From the NCBI GenBank assembly GCA_937890595.1, contig CALADM010000036.1, forward strand, positions 34,386 through 98,385: DNA of 64,000 bases, in the 5' to 3' direction. The notes beneath the pieces are model-generated. The model was not told the DNA's origin, searched no databases, and worked only from the letters and a program-made list of their open reading frames with translations. The position numbers and the translations under genes are program-made. Shown here piece by piece: positions 51,390-60,061 of this stretch (position 1 is the first letter of the stretch; every line of letters starts with the position of its first letter). The DNA comes from CAJMNU01 sp905214855 (GTDB lineage: Bacteria; Bacillota; Clostridia; Lachnospirales; Lachnospiraceae).

Positions 51390-52562
51390 TTATTTACTTC
51401 TATACTGAGTTAAAAGCTTATTGATTCTGTTGGTCGGGTTCAAAAGCTCACTCAAAGAAGCGTCATGGTTCAGATTATCAATGATCAGAGCAATGTATTT
51501 ACTCATATCTACATTGATATAATATGGTCTGGACAACAATTCTGGTGTCTGATAAACTAAGTTTGTTGTCAGGATACGATCAATATATCCTTTCTCATAG
51601 TATTCATCAAATCTCTGAAGACCATTGGTGAACAGTCCAAATGTTGCACAGATAAATACTTTTCTTGCTTTGCGGCGCTTTAATTCTTTTGCAACATCCT
51701 GCATACTCTCACCAGAGGAAATCATATCATCAATGATCAGAACATCTTTTCCTTCTACAGAACTTCCCAAGAACTCATGAGCAACGATCGGGTTGCGACC
51801 ATTTACAATCTTTGTATAGTCACGACGTTTATAGAACATACCCATATCCAGTCCCAAAACGTTTGCAAAGTATACAGCACGGTTCATTCCACCCTCATCT
51901 GGGCTAATTACCATCATATGATCGCTGTCAATCTGTAAATCCGGCTCATTCTTTAAAAGATGCTTGATAAACTGATAGATTGGCTGTACAGTCTCAAATC
52001 CCTTTAACGGAATTGCATTCTGTACGCGTGGGTCATGTGCATCAAATGTGATGATATTCTCCACACCCATATGTGTCAGTTCCTGAAGTGCCAATGCACA
52101 GTCCAGAGACTCTCTGCTAGAACGCTTGTGCTGACGGCTTTCATATAAGAATGGCATGATAACATTAATACGTCTTGCTTTTCCTGCTGCCGCTGCGATC
52201 AGTCTCTTCAGATCCTGAAAATGATCATCTGGGGACATATGGTTTGTCTGTCCACACAGAGAATATGTCAAGCTATAATTGCAGACATCTACCATAAAAT
52301 ACAGGTCATCACCACGAACGGATTCTTCAATCGTTCCCTTTGCCTCACCAGAACCGAATCTTGGGGTTTTGGATTCAATGATATAAGAATCTCTCTGATA
52401 GCCTGAGAAAGCAATCGTAGACTTGTGTTCACTCTCACGCTCTCTTCTCCATTCAACCAGATATTGATCCACTTTTTTTCCTAATTCAGTACAACTCTTT
52501 AACGGAACCAGACCAAGAGGTCCAACTGGAATTGTTTCAATAATCTTCTCTTCGTAAAGCAT
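51390..52562 (-). CDS. prs: Ribose-phosphate pyrophosphokinase
   Basis: A 390-residue PRPP synthetase that supplies PRPP to nucleotide, histidine and tryptophan synthesis. It has two phosphoribosyltransferase-like domains. The PRPP motif is VLIIDDMISSGESMQDVAKEL; the ribose-5-phosphate and ATP regions lie around MPFLYESRQHKR and VVAHEFLGSSVEG-like. It is longer than the usual 315-residue form because of an N-terminal extension, as in other Lachnospiraceae. I chose ATG 52562 because GGAGG lies 6 bases upstream; the earlier ATG at 52568 touches that site. Confidence 0.92.
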   Translation of the reverse strand: MLYEEKIIETIPVGPLGLVPLKSCTELGKKVDQYLVEWRRERESEHKSTIAFSGYQRDSYIIESKTPRFGSGEAKGTIEESVRGDDLYFMVDVCNYSLTYSLCGQTNHMSPDDHFQDLKRLIAAAAGKARRINVIMPFLYESRQHKRSSRESLDCALALQELTHMGVENIITFDAHDPRVQNAIPLKGFETVQPIYQFIKHLLKNEPDLQIDSDHMMVISPDEGGMNRAVYFANVLGLDMGMFYKRRDYTKIVNGRNPIVAHEFLGSSVEGKDVLIIDDMISSGESMQDVAKELKRRKARKVFICATFGLFTNGLQRFDEYYEKGYIDRILTTNLVYQTPELLSRPYYINVDMSKYIALIIDNLNHDASLSELLNPTNRINKLLTQYRSK

Positions 52563-52649
52563 GTTCATCCTCCAACGTTATATTGCACAGTGTTGTTTCT
52601 ATGACTCTCAACTTATTCTTTATAACATTCTATTTTCTATTAGTCAACC

Positions 52650-53645
52650 TTATAGATACTTTTTCATTTTTTTTTGTATCCGAATATCCTCTCCAAAAAG
52701 AGGAATGATCTGATAACTGCTCATAATACGAGACGCGATTCTGTCTGTAAACTCATCACGCAACCTGTTCAAAGGCAGATTCGTCGTGATAATTGTTCCC
52801 TTTTTGCGGTTCATTCTTTCATTCACACAGTAAAACAGCTGAGATGTTGTAAATGTGTTGATCAGCTCTGTTCCGATATCATCGATCACTAACATATCAC
52901 ATTCCAGAATATGGAGGTACATATCCTGCATGTCATCCGGATTCTTTGATTCAAACCGATTCTTTGCAAAAATATCAAATAAATCGGTCGCTGACAAATA
53001 TAAAACCGAATAATATCGGTCGATCAACTCTTTGGCAATGCAATTGCTTAAAAATGTCTTTCCGGTTCCGGTTGCCCCCGTAAACAGAATACTTCCTTTT
53101 TCTTGTTTAAAATCATATATAAAACGCCAGCAACGATTGACCACAGACTCCATATATTCCTTTTGCGTCTTTCCAATTCGTTCATCCACCTTTGAATTAT
53201 TATAAAACTCAAAAGAAAAATGGTCAAAATTTTCATATTTCAGGATCTCACGGATATTAGACTGTGTATACAAAATCTCCATCTGTGCCTCTAAAAAACA
53301 ATGACACTTCTTTTGTCCCACATATCCTGTATCTTTACAATCCGGACATTGATAATGCATCTGCATATAATCCGAAGGATAACCGGCAGAACGCAGCAAA
53401 GCTGCCTTTTGTTCTCTCAGATCCTCCAATTCCATCTTCATACTTTCCAGTGCATCTTTCTGTCCTTCCAGCATCATTCTGGCACGCTTCACCGCAGTTG
53501 TACTGATGGAATCGTCAATCTCTTTGATCATTGGTATCTTTGTATAGATCTCACGGATTCTCTCATCCTGTTCTCTCTTATTCTGAAACTGTTTTTGATT
53601 ATATGAACGCATAATCTCGTCATATTGTGAATTACTCAATGCCAT
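52650..53645 (-). CDS. Replicative helicase loader (DnaI/DnaC-like ATPase)
   Basis: A 331-residue ATP-binding protein. Residues 1-90 are a coiled coil. A zinc-binding part follows with CPDCKDTGYVGQKKCHC (Cys100, 103, 114, 116). The AAA+ domain has GATGTGKTFLSNCIAKEL, LVIDDIGTE and TTNLPLNRLRDEF with sensor residues. It resembles Bacillus DnaI, which loads DnaC helicase. It is encoded 176 bases downstream of the DnaD-domain gene, its natural partner in primosome assembly. Confidence 0.9.
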   Translation of the reverse strand: MALSNSQYDEIMRSYNQKQFQNKREQDERIREIYTKIPMIKEIDDSISTTAVKRARMMLEGQKDALESMKMELEDLREQKAALLRSAGYPSDYMQMHYQCPDCKDTGYVGQKKCHCFLEAQMEILYTQSNIREILKYENFDHFSFEFYNNSKVDERIGKTQKEYMESVVNRCWRFIYDFKQEKGSILFTGATGTGKTFLSNCIAKELIDRYYSVLYLSATDLFDIFAKNRFESKNPDDMQDMYLHILECDMLVIDDIGTELINTFTTSQLFYCVNERMNRKKGTIITTNLPLNRLRDEFTDRIASRIMSSYQIIPLFGEDIRIQKKMKKYL

Positions 53646-53821
53646 CCTGCTGCCCTCTCCCTTCCATCCTGTTCTCTCTGGTTTCTGCCTTTTCGCTGCT
53701 TATTTATACATCAGCACATTACATGCGTTGATTGTATTCATTCTATGATGATCCTGTATTCGCTCTGCATTACTTCTTTACTGGTTCTGTATTTGTTTTA
53801 TATCTGCTCTGTCTTGCCTTT

Positions 53822-55006
53822 TTACTGATTCTGTATCATCTTCCACATCATCTCATCATAATCATAATTGTGCTGGTCAAAATTGTGGAAACGGTTTCGA
53901 TTATTTGTCTGCTGTTTTACATTCATATTCACAGTATCCTTTTCCGACTCTTTCTTTTTTGTCTCCCGTTCTTCTTTTCTCTTTTCATCCAGAACCGCAA
54001 TATCCTTTCCTGTCTTCACATTTTCTTTATGCCAAGCGGTCAGGATCTTATCCACATAGTCAAAACTGGGAGTATGGATCGCCATGATCGTGCGGCTGCA
54101 CGCCTCCACAACAATCTCCTTTGAGAAACCATATTCACGAAACCATTTATCTATCAGCTGTTTTTCCGCAGCAGCAGGAGCTCTGCCTAATTGTCCCAAT
54201 GCCTTCATTACGGCAAAACTGTTCTTGCTGAAACCTTCTGCATAAAACTTTGCTTCTGCCACTGTGGAAATTCCTCTTTGATGCCAATTTAATGCCACTG
54301 TTTCCATATAACGCACACTGCTGTGTCCTTCCTGTACACAGTATTCTGCCACATATTCCAACAATTCTGCTGGCATATGCAATCCTTCATATAAATAGGC
54401 AAATGTCTCACATTCTGGCGGAGTGAGTGGTTTCTTTCTATATTGCTGAACCACATAGAGCAGCTGTGCAAACTCCTCATCCGCAGTCAGCTCTGCCATA
54501 TACTCCCTTCGGTCTGGGATCACGGAAGTATCTCTCTGTATCAGACCTCCTTCCCGTTCTGTCCCCAATGCCACAGACGCAGCCAGCTTTTCTTTTCCTT
54601 CCGCAGCCTGATTTTTGGTAATTGCCATCTGACTTTGGGCAGCCACAGCAAAATCATGTTCCATTGTATCAAAAACAGAAGAGCCTGTTTTCACCTGCTC
54701 TTTTTTTGCATTGGCAGTCTTTCTTTGCTGTGCCTCTTTCTGCCCCTGCTCCTCCTCTTCCTCTGTCTCCAGGACTCCCTGTTTTTTCCAGTATTCTAAA
54801 GCACGATGCACATCTGACTCTGTATTACATAAAGCATCTGCAATCTTCTTCACACAATCTTCATCCTGCATGACCTGCGGGTGGCGGAGCAGATACAGAT
54901 AAATCTTAACATATTCCCCATTCGCCTGTACCATATAATGATCTATAAATTCATTGCAAACCAGCGTTTCCTGCGGTTCTATCTTATTCTTCCATCTCGA
55001 CACCAT
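53822..55006 (-). CDS. DnaD-domain replication protein
   Basis: A 394-residue protein. The N-terminal 80 residues form a winged helix (VKIYLYLLRHPQVMQDEDCVKKIADALCNTESDVHRALEYWKKQGVL). A charged linker follows (about 85-150), then one DnaD_2 domain at about 185-260 and another at about 260-335 (FSKEIVVEACSRTI...SFDYVDKILTAWH). It remodels DNA during helicase loading. The linker is rich in Glu and Gln and probably disordered. ATG 55006 is used, with GTGGGG before it. Confidence 0.85.
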   Translation of the reverse strand: MVSRWKNKIEPQETLVCNEFIDHYMVQANGEYVKIYLYLLRHPQVMQDEDCVKKIADALCNTESDVHRALEYWKKQGVLETEEEEEQGQKEAQQRKTANAKKEQVKTGSSVFDTMEHDFAVAAQSQMAITKNQAAEGKEKLAASVALGTEREGGLIQRDTSVIPDRREYMAELTADEEFAQLLYVVQQYRKKPLTPPECETFAYLYEGLHMPAELLEYVAEYCVQEGHSSVRYMETVALNWHQRGISTVAEAKFYAEGFSKNSFAVMKALGQLGRAPAAAEKQLIDKWFREYGFSKEIVVEACSRTIMAIHTPSFDYVDKILTAWHKENVKTGKDIAVLDEKRKEERETKKKESEKDTVNMNVKQQTNNRNRFHNFDQHNYDYDEMMWKMIQNQ

Positions 55007-55177
55007 GATTAACCCCACATCCTAATCTGCATCCTTTCACCTTTTCTCTTTCTGCTCATAACCATTGCATTTCATAATAGCACAAGCAAGGAAAAAAAGA
55101 AATAGGGTGATTCTCTGGCAATCTTTTACACAGGTCATACCAAACATACGATCTCTCGGTTTTGTTTCCATAAAACC

Positions 55178-56560
55178 TTATTTTAAAAGATCTTCTCCTA
55201 CATTGACAATATCCCCAGCACCCATAGTGATCAACAGATCACCTTCTGTACAATGTTCTTTCAAAAATGCTTCAATCTGTTCAAAACTTGGAAGATAGTG
55301 TACATTTGTGCCTTGTTTATCAATCTCTGCTGCCAGATCAGCAGAGCTGATTCCTAATGTATCCGTCTCCCTTGCCGCAAAAATATCTGCCAAAACCACT
55401 TCATCTGCCAGTGCCAGCGCCTTTGCAAATTCAGGAAGCAATGCTTTTGTTCTGGTGTATGTATGCGGTTGGAACACACACCACAATTTTTTATGTGGAT
55501 ACTTCTCTGCTGCTCTCAATGTCGCCTCAATTTCCTGTGGATGATGTGCATAATCGTCAATGATCGTGACTCCGTCTCTTTCTCCCTTTTTCTCAAAGCG
55601 TCTGTTCGTTCCTGTAAACTTGAGCAATCCAGATTTTATCTCTTCTATGGAGATTCCCAAAACATCTGCCGCAGCGATCGCAGCCAACGCATTATACATA
55701 TTATGCTCTCCGGGTACAGACATTTTAATTCTTTCTACAGGCACTCTATTCTTTAATAATGTAAATGACGCACAGGCATGAGAATCATATTCCACATCAC
55801 AAACGGAATAATCACTCTTATCAGGATTTTTTCCCACAGTAACCATGTGTGCCTGAATTCCATCCATAAGGCTTTCATAATCCCTGATATCACTATTCAT
55901 GATCAGAACACCATCTTCGGGCAAAAGTTCTGCAAACTTGCGGAAAGAATGACGGATATCTTCAATGTCTTTGAAAAAATCCAGATGATCTGCCTCAATA
56001 TTTAAGATCACCTCTATCGTCGGATATAAAGACAGGAAACTATTGGTATATTCACATGCCTCTGCTACAAAGATATCCGGACCTCCAATACGGACATTCG
56101 TTCCGCCAATACAGTTTAAAATCCCTCCCACAGAAATCGTCGGATTTTTATCTGTCTCCATCAGGATCTCTGTCAGCATAGATGTTGTGCTGGTCTTTCC
56201 ATGTGTTCCTGCCACTGCCACAGACTGTCTGTAATTGTGCATGATCTCCCCCAAAAGTTCTGCACGGGTCAACATGGGTAAACCTTTTTGTTTTGCCTGT
56301 GCAAACTCAGGATTGTCTTCATGGATCGCTGCTGTATATACTACAACATCAATACCATCCACAATATTTTCTGCCTTCTGAGGGTATGCGATGCTTGCAC
56401 CTTTTTCTGCTAAATGGTCTGTCAAAGCACTCTCATGTGCATCAGAACCAGATACTGTAAAACCTGCATCCAGCAGAATTTCTGCCAGACCGCTCATACT
56501 GATTCCTCCGATTCCTATAAAATGAACATGTACCGGATTATGAAAATGAATTTGATACAT
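55178..56560 (-). CDS. murC: UDP-N-acetylmuramate--L-alanine ligase
   Basis: A 460-residue cytoplasmic ligase adding L-Ala to UDP-MurNAc in peptidoglycan synthesis. HFIGIGGISMSGLAEILLDAG binds UDP-MurNAc, VAGTHGKTSTTSMLTEIL is the ATP loop, and IDDYAHHPQEIEATLRAA with VFQPHTYTRTKAL are typical. I chose ATG 56560 with AAAGGTGGAG before it; a GTG 12 bases upstream overlaps that site. In this neighbourhood it follows no other mur gene. Confidence 0.95.
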   Translation of the reverse strand: MYQIHFHNPVHVHFIGIGGISMSGLAEILLDAGFTVSGSDAHESALTDHLAEKGASIAYPQKAENIVDGIDVVVYTAAIHEDNPEFAQAKQKGLPMLTRAELLGEIMHNYRQSVAVAGTHGKTSTTSMLTEILMETDKNPTISVGGILNCIGGTNVRIGGPDIFVAEACEYTNSFLSLYPTIEVILNIEADHLDFFKDIEDIRHSFRKFAELLPEDGVLIMNSDIRDYESLMDGIQAHMVTVGKNPDKSDYSVCDVEYDSHACASFTLLKNRVPVERIKMSVPGEHNMYNALAAIAAADVLGISIEEIKSGLLKFTGTNRRFEKKGERDGVTIIDDYAHHPQEIEATLRAAEKYPHKKLWCVFQPHTYTRTKALLPEFAKALALADEVVLADIFAARETDTLGISSADLAAEIDKQGTNVHYLPSFEQIEAFLKEHCTEGDLLITMGAGDIVNVGEDLLK

Positions 56561-56825
56561 TTTACTCTCCACCTTTTCTTATCTATTTTTATAAATTTTC
56601 TGTTTTTTTACTTATTTTTATATAAAATTTCTCACTTTAGTGATATTTTCTTTCTATTATTGTTCTATTACTATTTTGCTCAAAATGATACTAAATACTA
56701 CTGACAACACCTGCACACTTCTTATATCATCCTTTTTTATTATACTACAAAAAACTACTGTTTTTCCAGTAAATTTCCAAGGATCTGAAAACGAATCCCA
56801 ATTTTTCTCAACTCCTGCAAAAGAA

Positions 56826-56862
56826 ATATGCGGATAAGGACTGTTCTCTCTTATCCGCATAT
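56826..56862 (-). terminator. Terminator after queT
   Basis: ATATGCGGATAAG (56826-56838) pairs with CTTATCCGCATAT (56850-56862), 13 bp with 11-base loop; on the minus strand the T-rich TTTCTTTTG follows. No gene is seen in the remaining 56561-56825 stretch. Confidence 0.75.
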
Positions 56863-56915
56863 TCTATGGTCATTTATGATATTTTTTGTAACATATATTG
56901 CACAATCTCTTGTAT

Positions 56916-57419
56916 TTATGATACTGTTACATTTCTTTTAAAAATATACTCTTTTGATTTTTCCAATGCCCTCATCAGAAGATTTCCAAGGACTCCAATT
57001 GCTAAAATCTCTCCAATTCCTACTGTGATCATAGAAAACCAGATCAAATCTTCTGCGCCATATGCATATCGCAGCACCCATGGAATGATCAGGGTATTGG
57101 CGATAATTGGTGGAAGACATACCGCCCATTTGTGTCTGCGGATCATCCATGATCCTACTGCTCCGATCAATGTAGCAATGCTTCCAAATATCACATCCAT
57201 TGTTGCTGCTCCACACAGCAAATTGGAGAGGAGACATCCGATTGCCAGCCCCGGAACTGCCGCAGATGTAAAAAACGGAAGAATGCACAGTGCTTCTGAG
57301 ATCCTAAACTGTACAGCTCCAAAACTGATCGGTGCAAACACCAGCGTCAGAGTGACATAAATTGCGGCAATGGCAGCCGCATACACCATAAAGTAGACTC
57401 TTTTTGTTGCTTGTTTCAT
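56916..57419 (-). CDS. queT: QueT-family queuosine-precursor transporter (ECF S component)
   Basis: A 167-residue membrane protein with about five or six helices and the QueT pattern: AAIAAIYVTLTLVFAPISFGAVQFRISEALCILPFF, then PGLAIGCLLSNLLCGAATMDVIFGS. QueT is the substrate-binding component of an energy-coupling-factor transporter for preQ1 or a related queuosine precursor; the ECF module would be elsewhere. AAAGGAG lies before the ATG. The 5' leader is highly structured and likely regulatory (57449-57531). Confidence 0.88.
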   Translation of the reverse strand: MKQATKRVYFMVYAAAIAAIYVTLTLVFAPISFGAVQFRISEALCILPFFTSAAVPGLAIGCLLSNLLCGAATMDVIFGSIATLIGAVGSWMIRRHKWAVCLPPIIANTLIIPWVLRYAYGAEDLIWFSMITVGIGEILAIGVLGNLLMRALEKSKEYIFKRNVTVS

Positions 57420-57448
57420 ATTCTGTTTTCTCCTTTAGTTTTGTTTTA

Positions 57449-57531
57449 CGAGTGGAAGGTCTCGAACACTCGGCACATTTAACGGCGGTGACCGCCGAAA
57501 AGCCCTATAGACCTTGGTTTTTGTGGGCTTT
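57449..57531 (-). promoter_or_regulatory. Structured queT leader RNA, candidate preQ1-type riboswitch
   Basis: On the minus strand, in order: P1 AAAGCCC...GGGCTTT (57531-57525 with 57505-57499), P2 CGGCGG-TCA-CCGCCG (57497-57483) and P3 CGAGTG...CACTCG (57472-57467 with 57454-57449). The P1 loop contains AAGGTCT (57515-57509), the P3 loop contains AGACCTT (57462-57456), and these are fully complementary. A loop-loop contact would therefore lock the two hairpins. PreQ1-III is the class reported upstream of queT in gut Clostridia, but I cannot assign a class by eye. Confidence 0.6.
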
Positions 57532-57543
57532 ACAACGCCAGTA

Positions 57544-57572
57544 AGTATAACACAGATCGTTTCACGACGCAA
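57544..57572 (-). promoter_or_regulatory. Promoter of queT
   Basis: On the minus strand TTGCGT (57572-57567), 17-base spacer, TATACT (57549-57544). Transcription would start near 57537, just upstream of P1 of the leader. Confidence 0.65.
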
Positions 57573-57598
57573 GCTGTACAGTGAAAAATTAAGTCAAA

Positions 57599-58474
57599 TC
57601 ATATGGTCTTTGTCAAAAGCCATGTCACCCAATCTGCATAATATTTCCCAAGAACATGTGCATTGTCTGCGGTATATTCATTTGCCAGATTTCCCTCTCC
57701 ATCATCAAATACTTCATTCACATCAATATAAAATATTGTTTCATCATCTGCCATCTGGCTGACTGCCTGATTGAGCTTATCAATCTTTTCATTGCTGTAT
57801 GTTGGATTTCCCTCTGACTTTGCCTTTGTGACATGGAGATTTGCTTGAAGAAAAATCAGCGCATCAGGCTGTAACTCACGGACACGGTCTACCAATTTCT
57901 GATATTTAGAAACCACACTGTCATATGGATATCCCATCTCATTGATCCCCAGCATAATATAAATCTTTCCATATTTCTTACTTCCCAGAAGATTTTCCAG
58001 ATTTGTTTTACCCACAGACTTCACAGAAATGTCTGTCTCAAATATCTTAAAAACACTCATTCCGGAGCTCGCAAATACATCTGCGTCTCCCAGATCACCA
58101 TACTCAGACAATCCCACTGTTCGGGAATCTCCTATGAATAAAGCATCTTCAAAATATTCCGTACCAGATTCCTTAAAAACAACCTCTGTTTCTTCTGCCT
58201 GCGATCCAATCCATTCTGTACTATCTAAAAGTGCATTATTTTCCACTTCTGTCTGTGCATCTATTCCACTTTCAGTCTGCATAGTATCCTGTATTTCAGA
58301 AAAATCCTCTTCGGTTTTTGGATTCTCCTCTTCCATCGTTTCTTCTTTCTGGCTTTCTACATGTGTGACAGAAGGAGGGACTTTCCATGTCTCTTCCAGA
58401 TATGATGCGCCTTTCACAGTTCCGGCTACTAACAGGCTTAACCCAAGTATCATTGTATATGAATATCTTTTCAT
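57599..58474 (-). CDS. SGNH/GDSL hydrolase, exported, partner of an MBOAT protein
   Basis: A 291-residue protein with an N-terminal membrane or signal segment (about 6-24), an acidic linker (about 35-100) and an SGNH hydrolase domain. Block I is ALFIGDSRTVG with Ser117; ASSGMSVFK and LGINEMGYP are later blocks; TADNAHVLGKYYADW carries Asp270-x-x-His273. Such domains transfer or remove acetyl groups on cell-wall polymers. It starts 22 bases after the MBOAT gene. The pair resembles the PatA/PatB or AlgI/AlgJ arrangement; the polymer is unknown. Confidence 0.85.
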   Translation of the reverse strand: MKRYSYTMILGLSLLVAGTVKGASYLEETWKVPPSVTHVESQKEETMEEENPKTEEDFSEIQDTMQTESGIDAQTEVENNALLDSTEWIGSQAEETEVVFKESGTEYFEDALFIGDSRTVGLSEYGDLGDADVFASSGMSVFKIFETDISVKSVGKTNLENLLGSKKYGKIYIMLGINEMGYPYDSVVSKYQKLVDRVRELQPDALIFLQANLHVTKAKSEGNPTYSNEKIDKLNQAVSQMADDETIFYIDVNEVFDDGEGNLANEYTADNAHVLGKYYADWVTWLLTKTI

Positions 58475-58496
58475 CGTTTACTGCGCCTCATTTCAT

Positions 58497-59903
58497 TTAA
58501 AATCTAAAATACAGGAATGGATCATCCAATCCAAGATACATACAGTAAATACACCCCCAAAATATAGCAGTAAGGACAATACTCACAATCAGGGTATATT
58601 TTTTCTTCTGATATATTTTACGTGGAAGACCTGTACAGCAAATCAATCCTGCGATCAAAGATACTGCATACATTTTTCCATATTTCAGGAAGTCCCCCTG
58701 ATAAATGGCAGCTGTCTGCGATTGAAAAACAGGAAATAAGCGATGCAGATACAAACCGATCTGCTTTAAATCCGTCACAGCAAACAACAGCCAAGAAAGC
58801 GGGATTACAAGCAGCATATACAAATGTCCCAGAACCTTGAATCGTTCCAGCAGCTCTCCAAGACCTTTCTTTTCTATACAGATCAGTACAAAAATAGACA
58901 GTCCCCATAAGACAAAATTCCAGCTTGCACCATGCCATAAGCCAGTCAAAGCCCACACTACAAACAGATTGCGGATCATATGGTGTCGATTTCCCCCCAG
59001 AGGGATATAGACATATTCACGAAACCAGCTTCCCAGTGTAATATGCCAACGTCTCCAAAAATCTGTCATTGAAAGTGCTAAATATGGATTTTTAAAGTTA
59101 TCTGGGAACTTGAATCCGATCATCATTCCCAGTCCCTTTGCCATCAGAGAATATCCATAAAAATCGAAGTAGATCTGTAAGCTGAATGCAAGAAGCCCCA
59201 ACCATGCCATTGGTGTAGAAATACTCTCATATCCAATGGTATTTACCTGCGTCCAAAGATTGCCCACCTGATTAGCGATCAATACCTTTAAGCCCAAACC
59301 TATCGTAAACTCACGGATCCCTTCCTCAAACTTTGCAAAAGATACATGCCTCTTTGCAAGCTGTTTTTGAACAGAAGAATAGGTAACGATCGGACCGGCG
59401 ATCAATTGTGGGAACATACACAGATAGGTCCCCAATGTCAGTATAGATTTCTCTGCTTTTACTTTTTTCCAATATACGTCAATCAGATAAGAACTGATCT
59501 GAAATGTATAGAAACTAATACCAATGGGAAGGATCAGATGGGTATATCCTAAAATCTCCTTTCCACTTACTATCTGACTGACATGGTTCACATTTTCTAT
59601 CACAAAATCCAGATATTTAAACAGAAAAAGCCATGCCATATTGTAGGTCAGTCCAATGATAAGCCACTTTTTCCGTCTTCGTTTCCAACGTTCTTTTTCT
59701 ATTTTTTTTGCAGCATAGTAATTTACCACAATGGATAATAAGATCAACAGCAAATAAATCGGCTGTTCTCTGATACCATAAAAATAAAAGATCAGACTTG
59801 CTGCAAAAAGCACTGCATTCCTCCATTTGGCAGGTACAAGAAAATACACTGCCAAAAATGCTGGAAGAAAATAAAAAATAAAATTTATGCTACTAAAAAC
59901 CAT
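58497..59903 (-). CDS. MBOAT-family O-acyltransferase (AlgI/PatA-like)
   Basis: A 468-residue membrane protein with about eleven helices. It begins MVFSSINFIFYFLPAFLAVY, the usual AlgI start, and has DFWRRWHITLGSWFREYVYIPLGG (281-304) and the invariant histidine in LTGLWHGASWNF (His324). It would carry acyl groups, usually acetate, across the membrane to the SGNH partner downstream for polymer O-acetylation. No dlt or alginate genes are near, so peptidoglycan or a wall polysaccharide is likelier. Confidence 0.9.
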   Translation of the reverse strand: MVFSSINFIFYFLPAFLAVYFLVPAKWRNAVLFAASLIFYFYGIREQPIYLLLILLSIVVNYYAAKKIEKERWKRRRKKWLIIGLTYNMAWLFLFKYLDFVIENVNHVSQIVSGKEILGYTHLILPIGISFYTFQISSYLIDVYWKKVKAEKSILTLGTYLCMFPQLIAGPIVTYSSVQKQLAKRHVSFAKFEEGIREFTIGLGLKVLIANQVGNLWTQVNTIGYESISTPMAWLGLLAFSLQIYFDFYGYSLMAKGLGMMIGFKFPDNFKNPYLALSMTDFWRRWHITLGSWFREYVYIPLGGNRHHMIRNLFVVWALTGLWHGASWNFVLWGLSIFVLICIEKKGLGELLERFKVLGHLYMLLVIPLSWLLFAVTDLKQIGLYLHRLFPVFQSQTAAIYQGDFLKYGKMYAVSLIAGLICCTGLPRKIYQKKKYTLIVSIVLTAIFWGCIYCMYLGLDDPFLYFRF

Positions 59904-60061
59904 ATTGTTTTCCTCTCTTGCTATTCATCTCAAACTCCTCCATCTGTTTCTACATACATTCTCATTTTAATATTTTCTACATTTCTTCATCACTTCTTAT
60001 TTTAGACTCTCAGAGAAGCAAAATAGTTGCAAAAAAGGATTTTTTATTTATTTTATTTCTA

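Noticed and set aside
57440..57530. tRNA or degraded tRNA in the queT leader because of a TTCGAGA loop
   Set aside because: The loop is not closed by a 5-bp T stem and no acceptor or anticodon arm can be drawn; the three-hairpin fold with loop pairing explains the sequence better.
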